Positions 8,478 to 16,758 of a stretch of 64,000 nucleotides of DNA are shown piece after piece. The stretch comes from Amycolatopsis sacchari (GTDB lineage: Bacteria > Actinomycetota > Actinomycetes > Mycobacteriales > Pseudonocardiaceae), in contig NZ_FORP01000002.1 in NCBI RefSeq assembly GCF_900114035.1, positions 124,001 to 188,000 of the forward strand, given 5' to 3'. The translations under genes and the position numbers were made by a program. The notes under the pieces were generated by a model. It was not told the DNA's origin and did no database searches. It was given only the letters and a program-made list of their open reading frames with translations. Each line of letters opens with the position of its first letter. Positions within the stretch are counted from its first letter, which is position 1.

Positions 8478-8523
8478 TTGGCCACAACCAGCCTCTCGCT
8501 ATACTGAAACGACACTTTCGTTT
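8478..8523 (+). promoter_or_regulatory. Promoter with overlapping operator for the SDR/AKR pair
   Basis: TTGGCC (8478-8483) and TATACT (8500-8505) are spaced 16 bases, a good housekeeping-type promoter. Directly behind the -10 lies a perfect 6-base inverted repeat, AAACGA-5-TCGTTT (8507-8523), which would cover the transcription start. This is where a repressor would sit. No regulator gene adjoins it, so the protein is unknown. Confidence 0.5.
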
Positions 8524-8609
8524 TCCCGCTCCCGTAGTGACCCATCGCGTCCCTCGCGCCGCCTGACATGGTCGTCACCCCACTTCCCAGGGCCAGGAAG
8601 GACACACCG

Positions 8610-9425
8610 TTGTCAGTACCCGACGTCAGCACCCACACGATCTCCGAACTCGTCTCGCTCGCCGGACGGGTGGCAGTCGTCACCGGTGGCGCACGGGGGA
8701 TCGGCTACGCGATCGCGAACCGGTTCGCCGAAGCCGGCGCCCACGTGGTCGTGGCAGACCTCGACAAGGCCGCTGCCGAACAGGCCGCGCAAGAAATCAG
8801 TGGCGAGCACGGCGCCCGTTGCCTCGCGGGAGTAGTTGACGTAGGCAACGAACAAGCGGTCCGAGACCTGGCAGACCGCGTCGTTCGCGAACTCGGCAGT
8901 CCTCACATCTGGGTCAACAACGCAGGGCTGTACCCGGCGAAAAGCCTTTTCGAGGTGACCGAGGAAGATTGGGATCTGGTTCTGGACGTCAACCTCAAGG
9001 GCGCGTTCATCGGCGCCAAAGAGGCCGCGAAGAAGATGATGGACGCGAAGAGCCGGGGGGTTATCATCAACATGACCTCCGTCTCGGGTTACCGCGCATC
9101 ATCACGGGGAAATCCCGCATACGTATCCGCGAAACACGGCATCCGAGGATTGACCAGGAGCCTCGCCACCCAGTTGGGACCGCACGGCATCCGGGTTCTT
9201 TCAGTGGCCCCGGCTACCGTCGAAACCCCGGGACTCCAGCAGAGCCGCAAAGAGGTGGCGGCGCGCGGCGTCCCGCAGATCGACTCCCACCAGCTGAAGC
9301 CCCTGGGCAGGGACGGGGTTCCGGACGACATCGCCCGAGTCGCGCTCTTCTGCGCCAGCGATCTTTCGATGTTGATGACTGGTAGCACGCTCGTCGTCGA
9401 CGGAGGCGTGCTCGCGGTCCTGTAG
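8610..9425 (+). CDS. SDR-family NAD(P)-dependent oxidoreductase
   Basis: 271 aa. Classical short-chain dehydrogenase: cofactor motif TGGARGIG (25-32), NNAG in WVNNAGLYP, and the Ser...Tyr-x-x-x-Lys active site (NMTSVSG, AYVSAKHG). The acidic VVADLD after the second strand favours NAD over NADP. I chose TTG 8610 because AGGAAGGA lies 9 bases upstream; an in-frame ATG at 8568 has no clear ribosome site. It is followed 53 bases later by an aldo-keto reductase, probably in one transcript. Base composition is less GC-rich than the flanks. The substrate is unknown, possibly a sugar or sugar acid. Confidence 0.85.
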   Translation: MSVPDVSTHTISELVSLAGRVAVVTGGARGIGYAIANRFAEAGAHVVVADLDKAAAEQAAQEISGEHGARCLAGVVDVGNEQAVRDLADRVVRELGSPHIWVNNAGLYPAKSLFEVTEEDWDLVLDVNLKGAFIGAKEAAKKMMDAKSRGVIINMTSVSGYRASSRGNPAYVSAKHGIRGLTRSLATQLGPHGIRVLSVAPATVETPGLQQSRKEVAARGVPQIDSHQLKPLGRDGVPDDIARVALFCASDLSMLMTGSTLVVDGGVLAVL

Positions 9426-9478
9426 CGGAGGAAGTCACTCCCTTCTCGGCGGGCGCGGGCTGGTAGTACACCGAAAGG

Positions 9479-10486
9479 ATGGAGTACCGGCGTCTCGGCA
9501 GTTCGGGTGTGCGAGTTTCCTCGGTGAGCCTCGGCTCCTGGCTGACCCACGACCAGACCCGCGAAGGCGAGGCGATCGCTTGCACCAGGCGAGCTCACGA
9601 ACTCGGGGTGAACCTGTTCGACACCGCGAACGAGTACCAAGCTGGCCGAGCCGAGGAGATTCTCGGAAAGGCACTACGGCCGTTACCGCGGGACACGTAC
9701 CTGGTAGCGACGAAAGTGTACTTCCCCATGGGGAGTAGCCCGCTTCAGCGCGGTCTTTCCCGTAAACACGTGATGACACAGGTCGAGCAGTCCCTGCGCC
9801 GACTCGGCGTGGACTACATCGACCTGTACCAATGCCACATGTTCGACGAGGAGACACCGGTCGAAGAGACCGCCCGGACGATGAACGACCTGATTCGCGC
9901 AGGGAAGATCCTCTACTGGGGAATATCCAACTGGTCCGCGGAGCAGATCAAGAACGTCGTCCACGCCTGCGACTCGCACAACTGGGAGCGTCCGGTCAGC
10001 AACCAGGCGCAGTACTCAGCCCTGTGGCGCAAGATCGAACGCGAGATCCTGCCCACGTGCTCCGACCACGGTATGGGCGTGCTCGGCTTCTCACCACTCG
10101 CCATGGGCGTTCTGAGCGGCAAATACCAACCCGGCGCAGGCCCTCCCGAAGGAACAAGGGCACAACGCAGCCTTGGCCCCCTTGACTGGCGGATGAACCA
10201 TTTCCTGGCCGACCGAACCCTGGCAGCGGTGCGGGAGTTCGGGCAACTCGCCGCGGATTGCGGCTACAGTTCCGCCCAACTCGCGCTCGCGTGGTGCCTG
10301 CGCCTGCCAGAAGTCTCCAGCGTGGTCATCGGCGCCTCGCGACAGAAGCAGCTGGAGGACAACATCCAGGCAGCCGGAATCAGCATCGGTCCAGATCTTG
10401 AGCGCACCATAGCGGCCATACTGGCCCCCTTCGCGGTCACGGACGACAGTTTCCCCGACCGAGCTCCACAGCAGGTGCCGACATAG
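9479..10486 (+). CDS. Aldo/keto reductase
   Basis: 335 aa, ATG start. A (beta/alpha)8 aldo-keto reductase with the catalytic tetrad visible: D48 (LFDTANEY), Y53, K79 (LVATKVYF) and H120 (DLYQCH). C-terminal NADPH-binding residues are in VVIGASRQKQLEDN. The length and the YWGISNW / NQAQYS motifs resemble the potassium-channel-beta/YghZ branch. It lies 53 bases downstream of the SDR gene and shares its more moderate GC content, so the two may act in one carbonyl or sugar conversion. Confidence 0.87.
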   Translation: MEYRRLGSSGVRVSSVSLGSWLTHDQTREGEAIACTRRAHELGVNLFDTANEYQAGRAEEILGKALRPLPRDTYLVATKVYFPMGSSPLQRGLSRKHVMTQVEQSLRRLGVDYIDLYQCHMFDEETPVEETARTMNDLIRAGKILYWGISNWSAEQIKNVVHACDSHNWERPVSNQAQYSALWRKIEREILPTCSDHGMGVLGFSPLAMGVLSGKYQPGAGPPEGTRAQRSLGPLDWRMNHFLADRTLAAVREFGQLAADCGYSSAQLALAWCLRLPEVSSVVIGASRQKQLEDNIQAAGISIGPDLERTIAAILAPFAVTDDSFPDRAPQQVPT

Positions 10487-10541
10487 GAAGGGTCAAAACG
10501 GGTCCCCTACCGGCATGGTGGACACCCCTCAGCACTGAGCC

Positions 10542-12482
10542 CTACCGGCAGCGCACCCGCATCGCCGCCCAGTCGGCGTGGTCGGCGAAGTTGCCGTCGC
10601 CTCCGCTGTGGTTCACCAGCTTCAGCTCCCGCACCCCGCGCACGTCCAGCACCGCGGAGGCCGGAGGGCCGCCCGCCCGCCGCAGGCCGCTGTCGAACAG
10701 CAGGCGGCCGTCCCCGTAGGCGAGGAAGCGGGCGGTGCCCTTGACGTTGTGCGGGCCGGGCCACGTGATGCCCAGCACCTCGTCGTCGACGCCCGCCGTG
10801 GTTTCGAACGTGCCGCAGCGGCCGCCGAGGTAGTACGCGACCTGCGCCGACGCGTACGTGCCCAGTCCGGTCGCGAACTGCCTGCCGCCGAGGGTGAGCG
10901 TGCCGCCCGCGCAGTCACCGCAGAAGTCGTCCGCGCCGAACGAGTGGTCCACTTTCATCGGCAGGTACCAGCCGTTGTCCGTCTGCAACCGGGGATGGCC
11001 GGACAACGCCACGTCCCCTGCCGGCGGCGCGGGCGGGACCACGACCTGTGCCGCCGAACGGTACTTGCCGCCGGTCAGTTCGAGCGCGGCGTGCGTGGCG
11101 CCCGGTGGCGGGAGCACCTCGAACCGTGCCGTCACCGGCCGCCCGGCGACCGACACGACGCCGTCCTGCCGCAGCAACCGGACCCGCCAGCCCGCCGGAG
11201 CCGCCAGCCCGACCTGCTCCACCGGAACTGGGAAAGCGCTTTCATTGCGGACGGAGACCGTGACCGGCGTGTCCTCGACGAACCCGGTGTCCGTGGACAG
11301 GGTGACCTGTGGTTCGATCCACATAGGACTAACCGAGACCCGGAACAACACCACGCCGTGCGGCGGCACCTGCGCGGAAATCCCGCCTACGGTCGAAGTC
11401 GAGGTGTGCTGCCACAGATCCCGCAGCACGTAACCCGGCGACTGCGGCAAGCCGACCGCCCGCGCGTCCGTGCGGATTTCGGTGCTCGTGGCGCCTCGGT
11501 TGAACAGGGCCACCGCCACGTCACCGCCCGCGAGCCTCCTGGTCCAGACCTCACGATCACCGTCGCTGCCCAGCCGGTCCCCCGGCAAGCCGAGCGGGTC
11601 CTGGTCGACGGCGATGACCTCGCGGTTGCCCAGGATGTCGAGCGTCTCGCGGTCGGCGGTGCGCACGTCGTTGCCCATCAGCAGCGGCGCGGCCAGCACC
11701 GACCACAGGCTCAGGTGTGCCCGGTACTCCTCGGCGCTCATGCCGCCGTTGCCGATCTGGAGCATGTCCGGGTCGTTCCAGCCCTGCCCGCGACCGGCCC
11801 TTGTGGACAGTCCAGTCTCCTCCTCGGTGTTGCGCAGCAGGGAAGACCACTGGTCGTCGATGTCGGCCGAGGTTCGCCACAGGTCGGCGGGGCGGCTCGG
11901 CCACGTCCACGGGTTGCCGTGCCGCGACACCCCCAGCACCACGCTGCGGCCGGTGGCGTCCAGTGCGGCGCGGAACCGCGTCGTCAGCTGGTACGGATCG
12001 CCCTGTGCCCCGCACCAGTCGAGCTTGACGTAGTCCACTCCCCAGTCGGCGAAGTCGCGCGCGTCCTGCTCGTAGTGCCCGCCGCTGGCCGGACGGCCCT
12101 CGCAGGTCTTGGCACCAGCCGCGGTGTAGATCCCGAACCGCAGGCCGCGGGCGTGGACGTACGACGCCAGTGCCGCCATGCCCGACGGGAACGTGACGGG
12201 ATCGGCGGTCAGGTGCCCCTCGGTATCGCGGGCGGACGCCCAGCAGTCGTCGACGTTGACATAGCGGTAACCAGCGTCCCGCAGCCCGGTCCGGACCAGT
12301 GCGTCGGCGGTCTCCTTGACGATCGTTTCCGTGATCCCGCAACGGAAGCTGTTCCAGTCGTTCCAGCCCATCGGCGGCGTCGTCGCGCGGGGCGGAGCGG
12401 CGGAGGCCGGGTGGGCCGGAACCAGGACGAGTGCGATCCCGCTGAGCGCGGCCGTGCCCCAGCGCACGAAACGAGCGAACAT
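10542..12482 (-). CDS. Secreted alpha-galactosidase, GH27, with NPCBM domain
   Basis: 646 aa. A signal peptide (1-28, ending ASA) is followed by a GH27 barrel starting PPMGWNDWNSF. The nucleophile is D155 in KLDWCG, and the acid/base is probably an aspartate in SADIDDQWSS. After the barrel's C-terminal beta domain comes a NEW3-like beta domain (TPVTVSVRNESAFPVPV) and then an NPCBM domain (HSFGADDFC, LGTYASAQVAYYLGG) for sugar binding outside the cell. The enzyme would remove terminal alpha-galactose from plant oligosaccharides or galactomannan. Monocistronic on the minus strand. Confidence 0.93.
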   Translation of the reverse strand: MFARFVRWGTAALSGIALVLVPAHPASAAPPRATTPPMGWNDWNSFRCGITETIVKETADALVRTGLRDAGYRYVNVDDCWASARDTEGHLTADPVTFPSGMAALASYVHARGLRFGIYTAAGAKTCEGRPASGGHYEQDARDFADWGVDYVKLDWCGAQGDPYQLTTRFRAALDATGRSVVLGVSRHGNPWTWPSRPADLWRTSADIDDQWSSLLRNTEEETGLSTRAGRGQGWNDPDMLQIGNGGMSAEEYRAHLSLWSVLAAPLLMGNDVRTADRETLDILGNREVIAVDQDPLGLPGDRLGSDGDREVWTRRLAGGDVAVALFNRGATSTEIRTDARAVGLPQSPGYVLRDLWQHTSTSTVGGISAQVPPHGVVLFRVSVSPMWIEPQVTLSTDTGFVEDTPVTVSVRNESAFPVPVEQVGLAAPAGWRVRLLRQDGVVSVAGRPVTARFEVLPPPGATHAALELTGGKYRSAAQVVVPPAPPAGDVALSGHPRLQTDNGWYLPMKVDHSFGADDFCGDCAGGTLTLGGRQFATGLGTYASAQVAYYLGGRCGTFETTAGVDDEVLGITWPGPHNVKGTARFLAYGDGRLLFDSGLRRAGGPPASAVLDVRGVRELKLVNHSGGDGNFADHADWAAMRVRCR

Positions 12483-12585
12483 GTCTCGACTTTAGGACGG
12501 TTCTAGAAGGTCTGCCTGCCGATGCGGCGAAACGCCTGGGGAGCGAACGCAGGCATGATCCCGTCCACCGCTTCCTGCGGCGACG

Positions 12586-13629
12586 CTAGGCCCCGGCGTG
12601 CACGAGCTCCTCGGATTCCAGCAGTGGTGCGGGTTTCCCCAGCAGGTGCAGGTCGAGGAATGCCCGCACGTGGTCGCGCGTCAGCCGGGAAACGCGGTCC
12701 GCCGGCAACGCCGCGCCCGCGTCCAGGCCCGCCTGTTCCCCGAGCAGGCCGATGTCGGTGAACGAGCCGTGCAGCGCGCCGCGCACCGTGTACCACCGTT
12801 TCCAGCCGGTCAGCAACGCCCACGCGGTCTCCCACGTGTCCGCGGCGGGTCCGCTGCCGCGCGTGTACTGGGCGGCACGGCCCATGAACAGGAACGGCGT
12901 CGCGAGACCGGGTTCGAGCAGCGCCGGGTACACGGTGCCGTCGATGTTGACGCCGGCCTGGATCCGCGGGTCGGCCGACACGGCGGTGAGTGCGCTCGCG
13001 CCGCCGACGGAGTGACCGGCCATCGCGATCCCGGACGGTTCGAGATCGCGAGTCAGCTCGTCGAGCACGAAGGAGGCGTCAGCGGCACGGCCTGCCACCA
13101 GCTTTTCCCAGAAAGCCCCGTTCCGCCTGGAGTTCCCGGCCAGGCACGTCGCGAGGCGCCCATCGGGGAACGTCGTCGCCGCGCTCTCGTGGGTGTGGTC
13201 GATCCCGGCGACGAGGTAGCCGTGGCTCGCCAGCTCCTCGGCCAAGCCGGAGAGGATGGCGCGGGGTTTGCCGAAACCGGGCGAAAGCAGGACGAGCGGG
13301 CCGGTGCGGTCCGCGACCGGCACGTCGTCGTACGCGTGGGTCCGCGTCGTGCTCAGGACGTCGGGAGGCAGCCCCACCACGTGACCGGCCCGCAGCACGA
13401 GTTCCGACTCCAGTGGCGTCAGGTAACCGTTCCGCCTGGTTCCGGGGGCGGCGGCGGGGAACCACAGGGTGAGCATCAGCTCCCGCGGTTGCTCCACCGG
13501 CAGCCAGGGGTCGCTGCGCGCGTGGTCGACGAGGTGCAGGGCCCGCGCTCCGACCGGGTGGGGTCCGGTGGGCTCGGGCAGGCGGAGGGCGATCGGGGTC
13601 ACGGGACCGAGTGTGGCCACCGCCGTCAC
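12586..13629 (-). CDS. Alpha/beta hydrolase, PAF-acetylhydrolase-like
   Basis: 347 aa from GTG. Alpha/beta-hydrolase core with LVLLSPGFG (oxyanion strand), GIDHTHES, the nucleophile elbow GHSVGG (205-210, Ser207) and a later VRGALHGSFTD that could hold the catalytic His. The order and spacing match bacterial PAF-acetylhydrolase-like/dienelactone-hydrolase-type lipases. No signal peptide is evident. A second in-frame GTG lies a few codons further in. Between this gene and the alpha-galactosidase there are 103 bases with no gene. Confidence 0.82.
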   Translation of the reverse strand: MTAVATLGPVTPIALRLPEPTGPHPVGARALHLVDHARSDPWLPVEQPRELMLTLWFPAAAPGTRRNGYLTPLESELVLRAGHVVGLPPDVLSTTRTHAYDDVPVADRTGPLVLLSPGFGKPRAILSGLAEELASHGYLVAGIDHTHESAATTFPDGRLATCLAGNSRRNGAFWEKLVAGRAADASFVLDELTRDLEPSGIAMAGHSVGGASALTAVSADPRIQAGVNIDGTVYPALLEPGLATPFLFMGRAAQYTRGSGPAADTWETAWALLTGWKRWYTVRGALHGSFTDIGLLGEQAGLDAGAALPADRVSRLTRDHVRAFLDLHLLGKPAPLLESEELVHAGA

Positions 13630-13659
13630 CCCGGCACATCCGGAACATCCCTGGTTTCT

Positions 13660-14556
13660 TCACCCCACCGCGGCCCGGATCGTCTCGCGGAGCCACCGTT
13701 GCGCCGGGTCCGCGTCGAGGCGGGCGTGCCAGCTCAGGCGTACCTCCACCGCCGGGAGCTCGGCCCCCACCGGGAACGCGCGGATCCCCAGCGGCGGGCC
13801 GTACTGCTCCGCGAGCCGCGACGGGACCAGCCCGACGTAGTGGCTCGACGCGACGAGCAGCACCGCGACCGCGAACGTGGGCACCACGGCGGCCACGTGC
13901 CGGTGCAGGCCCGCCGCCTCCAGCGCGTCGTCGAGCGGGCCACGGGACCTGCCCCGCCGCGAGGCCGACACGTGTGGGTACCGGCACAGCTGCGCGAGCG
14001 TCGGACGCCGGTGACGGCCCAGCGGGCTGTCGGCCCGGACGATGCCGACCAGGCGTTCCCGGTACAGCGGGGCCGTCCGCAGGTCGGGCGCACCGGGCTC
14101 ACCCACGCCGATGTCGAGGTCGACCGAGCCGTCACGCAGGGCCTCCGTGCTTTCGCTGCCCTCCGCGACGAACCGCAGGGTCACGCCGGGCGCGACCGCG
14201 GAAACGGCTTCCACCGCGGCCGTCGCGAGCGTCGCCGCCACGCCGTCGTTGATGCGGATCGTGAAGGTGCGGTTCAGTTCGGCGACCGGGACCTCGCGGT
14301 CGGCGCTGATCAACGCCGACGCCTCGTCCAGCAGCGAACGCACCCGCGGCGCGGTGCGCAGCGCGAACGGCGTCGGCACCATCCCCCGTCCCGCGCGCAC
14401 CAGGATCGGGTCGTTCATCGCTCGCCGCAGCCGCCCCAGCGCCCGGCTCGTCGCCGGGATGGACAGGTGCAGGCGCTCGGCGGCGGCCGTCACGCTGCCC
14501 TCCTGGAGCACCGCGTCGAACACGCGCAGCAGGTTCAGGTCGAGATCCCCGTACAC
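13660..14556 (-). CDS. LysR-family transcriptional regulator
   Basis: 298 aa. N-terminal winged helix-turn-helix (LLRVFDAVLQEGSVTAAAERL, then SIPATSRALGRLR) followed by a LysR substrate-binding domain (VDLDIGVGEPG, LVGIVRADSP). It is divergent from an efflux transporter gene 75 bases away, the classical layout for a LysR regulator controlling its neighbour. It most resembles the NodD/LinR-type subgroup in its DLDLNLLRVFD start. Confidence 0.92.
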   Translation of the reverse strand: MYGDLDLNLLRVFDAVLQEGSVTAAAERLHLSIPATSRALGRLRRAMNDPILVRAGRGMVPTPFALRTAPRVRSLLDEASALISADREVPVAELNRTFTIRINDGVAATLATAAVEAVSAVAPGVTLRFVAEGSESTEALRDGSVDLDIGVGEPGAPDLRTAPLYRERLVGIVRADSPLGRHRRPTLAQLCRYPHVSASRRGRSRGPLDDALEAAGLHRHVAAVVPTFAVAVLLVASSHYVGLVPSRLAEQYGPPLGIRAFPVGAELPAVEVRLSWHARLDADPAQRWLRETIRAAVG

Positions 14557-14567
14557 AGTTGCAGCGT

Positions 14568-14595
14568 ACGCAAATACTCATTATCGAAGTTGCGT
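14568..14595. promoter_or_regulatory. Dyad between LysR and MFS genes, probable LysR site
   Basis: ACGCAA (14568-14573) and TTGCGT (14590-14595) form a perfect 6-base inverted repeat with 16 bases between, in the 75-base gap between the divergent LysR and efflux genes. It is more A/T-rich than its surroundings, as expected for promoters. It fits a LysR recognition site, but binding is inferred. Confidence 0.4.
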
Positions 14596-14631
14596 GGCAC
14601 GAACATCCTCCGAATTCCTACCGTCGGAGAC

Positions 14632-16086
14632 ATGCCGCTCAACCTGCTGACGCCTCAAGAAACCCGACGTGGCCTGCTCTCGGTCATGTGCGCGTGCGTC
14701 GTGCTCGTCGTCGGGATGGTCGCCGCGATCAACCTCGCGGTCCCCCTGCTCGCCGCGAGCACGCTGCACCCTTCCGCGTCCGCGCTCGTGTGGATCGTCG
14801 ACACCTACGTGATCTTCTTCGCCTGCCTGGTGATCCCCGGTGGCGCGGCGGGAGATCGCTTCGGGCGCAAGGGAACCCTCCTGGCCGGACTGGTGCTGTT
14901 CGCGGCGGGCGCACTCGTTTCGGCGATCGCACCGGACGTCGCCGTGGTGCTGGTCGGACGTGCCGTCACCGGCATCGGCGCCGCCGCCGTGCTGCCCAAC
15001 ACGCTGGCCGTGCTGCTGCACGCCGTGCCCGCCGAACGCCGGGGCCCGACGATCGCGACCTGGGCGTCCATGACGGGTATCGGCGGCGTCATCGGCAACG
15101 TCGGCGGCGGCGCCGTGCTGACGGGCGGGTCATGGCGCTGGCTGTTCGCCGCCGTCGTGCCGGTCGCGCTCGTGCTCGTCGCGGCCGTGGGGCGCATCGC
15201 CCCGGTTTCGCCACGCCACGACCGGCGCCTCGACCCGCTCGGTGCCGTACTGCTCGTCGCCGCCTCGATGGCGCTGCTGCTCGGCATCGTGCAGGGGCCG
15301 GAGGCGGGCTGGGGCAGCCCCGTCGTCGTCACCGGTTTCGTCGCCGCCGCGGTGCTGTTCGCGGCTTGGACGATCGTCGAACTGCGGGTCGAGCACCCGC
15401 TGCTCGACCCGAGGCTGTTCCGCCTCCGCGGGCTGCGCGGGGCGTGCCTCGGCATGACGGTGATCTTCTTCGGCATGTTCGCGCTGTTCTACGTCAACGC
15501 GTCGTTCCTCCAGTACGGCAAGGGGTTCGGCGTGCTGCTGACCGGGCTCGGGATCGTGCCGCTGACGCTGCCGGTCATCCTCGGCGGACGGCACGTCGGG
15601 CACCTGTCGGCGCGGATCGGCCTGATGGCCACCGTCGCACTCGCGTTCCTGTTCGTCGGGGTGGGCCTGCTCGGGTTGTCGTTCAGCGGCACGGAGACGT
15701 CCTACCTCAGCTACGCGGGGTGGCTCGTCCTGACCGGGATCGGCGTGACGCTGGCACTTCCGACGTTCTCCGGCGTGATCGCGGGGTCCCTGCCACCGGC
15801 CCAGGCCGGGGTCGGCACGGGGTTGCAGGCGACCACCCGCGAGTTCGGCAGCGCGCTCGGCGTGGCCGTCATCGGCACGGTGCTCACCGCGCGGTTCACC
15901 GCCGCACTGCCCGCGGACCTCCGCGGGGCGCACACCGTGGCACAGGCACTCGCCGACGCACCCGGACGCGCCGCGGACGTCGTGGCCGCGTTCGTCTCGG
16001 CCGCGGATTCCGGGCTGCGGCTGATCGGGGTGGCCGTGCTCGTCCTCGGGGCGATCGTCGTCCCGCAAACCAGGAAAGGGTCCTGA
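14632..16086 (+). CDS. DHA2-family (14-TM) MFS efflux transporter
   Basis: 484 aa. Starts at ATG 14632; the open frame extends far upstream but there it runs opposite the LysR and hydrolase genes. The MFS loop motif GDRFGRKGTLL follows the second helix, and motif C-like GIGGVIGNVGGG lies in helix 5. About 14 hydrophobic helices can be counted, typical of QacA/EmrB-type proton-driven drug exporters. Divergent from a LysR regulator that probably controls it. Confidence 0.9.
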   Translation: MPLNLLTPQETRRGLLSVMCACVVLVVGMVAAINLAVPLLAASTLHPSASALVWIVDTYVIFFACLVIPGGAAGDRFGRKGTLLAGLVLFAAGALVSAIAPDVAVVLVGRAVTGIGAAAVLPNTLAVLLHAVPAERRGPTIATWASMTGIGGVIGNVGGGAVLTGGSWRWLFAAVVPVALVLVAAVGRIAPVSPRHDRRLDPLGAVLLVAASMALLLGIVQGPEAGWGSPVVVTGFVAAAVLFAAWTIVELRVEHPLLDPRLFRLRGLRGACLGMTVIFFGMFALFYVNASFLQYGKGFGVLLTGLGIVPLTLPVILGGRHVGHLSARIGLMATVALAFLFVGVGLLGLSFSGTETSYLSYAGWLVLTGIGVTLALPTFSGVIAGSLPPAQAGVGTGLQATTREFGSALGVAVIGTVLTARFTAALPADLRGAHTVAQALADAPGRAADVVAAFVSAADSGLRLIGVAVLVLGAIVVPQTRKGS

Positions 16087-16088
16087 CC

Positions 16089-16231
16089 ATGCACATCTTC
16101 ATCACCGGCGACCGGCATCGGGACCACAGTTCGGCACGGGGATGGCCGCCGACGGCGAGGCCGCGCGAGCGCTCCTCCGCTGGGTCCCCAGCGCCCGACT
16201 CTCTCTGAAGACCTTGCCGCCTACTTCTGAA
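16089..16231 (+). pseudogene. Collapsed NAD-dependent epimerase/SDR gene
   Basis: Three bases after the MFS stop, an ATG opens with MHIFITG, the usual first strand of an atypical-SDR epimerase, but the glycine-rich motif is lost at once. About 100 bases later the frame ending [13 protein letters not shown] (16184-16231) matches the typical end of such enzymes, and a neighbouring frame reads ARALLRWVPS just before it. The remains are therefore the two ends of a ~290-residue gene with the middle deleted and at least one frameshift. Family assignment rests on these end motifs only. Confidence 0.6.
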
Positions 16232-16241
16232 AGGAAGACTG

Positions 16242-16601
16242 ATGTCCGAGTTCGAAGCCAACGTGACCGCGTTCATGCTCGTCAAGACGACGCCCGAGTG
16301 GCTGCGCCTCACCGTGGAGGAGCGCGTGGCGGCCTTCGAGAACGAGGTCGTGCCCGTGATCAAGAGCAAGGCGCGGGGAGTCCGGTCGCGCTTCTTCGAC
16401 ACCGAGTTCTACTCGGCTCGCGCCACCGACGTGTGGATGTGGGAGGCGCGGGACCACGAGTCGTACCAGCTCGTCGTCGAGGCGCTGCGGGAAACCCCGT
16501 TCTGGGACAAGTACTTCGAAGTCGTCGAACTCCTCGTCGGCGTCGAGAACGGCTACGCCAGGAACTACGGGACCCGGGCGCCGACGAGCATCAGCGCCTG
16601 A
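16242..16601 (+). CDS. Darcynin-like small protein
   Basis: 119 aa, ATG with GAAAGGAAG upstream. The sequence resembles the darcynin family: [13 protein letters not shown] near the start, [19 protein letters not shown] in the middle and [15 protein letters not shown] near the end. That is a compact ferredoxin-like alpha/beta shape without membrane segments. The biochemical function of darcynins is not established. It lies 10 bases downstream of the epimerase remnant, in the LysR/MFS cluster. Confidence 0.7.
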   Translation: MSEFEANVTAFMLVKTTPEWLRLTVEERVAAFENEVVPVIKSKARGVRSRFFDTEFYSARATDVWMWEARDHESYQLVVEALRETPFWDKYFEVVELLVGVENGYARNYGTRAPTSISA

Positions 16602-16604
16602 CCT

Positions 16605-16645
16605 CCGCGTGCTGGGGCCGCCGAGCGGGCGCCCCCAGCACGCGG
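16605..16645 (+). terminator. Long stem-loop after the darcynin gene
   Basis: A perfect 13-base inverted repeat, CCGCGTGCTGGGG (16605-16617) with CCCCAGCACGCGG (16633-16645) and a 15-base loop, begins 4 bases past the stop. There is no U-run, which is common for actinomycete stem-loop terminators. Confidence 0.55.
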
Positions 16646-16758
16646 CGACGCGCAGGATCACGGCCAGGCTCAGCGAGTTCAACAGCGCGTGGGTGACCGC
16701 CTCGCGTCGGCGAGCGCCTCCGGCGACGTTGCGTCCGGGGCGCTGACCGCCGGGCGGT

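Noticed and set aside
10578..12506. 642-codon plus-strand frame opposite alpha-galactosidase
   Set aside because: Antisense shadow; the minus strand has a signal peptide and full GH27 motifs.
12598..14631. 678-codon upstream extension of the DHA2 efflux gene
   Set aside because: It crosses antisense over the hydrolase and LysR genes; the first helices and ATG with normal family start lie at 14632.
16646..16758. Minus-strand fragment reading THALLNSLSLAVIL, like a small membrane protein
   Set aside because: Too short, no start or stop that make sense, and it overlaps the terminator hairpin; not enough for a gene or pseudogene.
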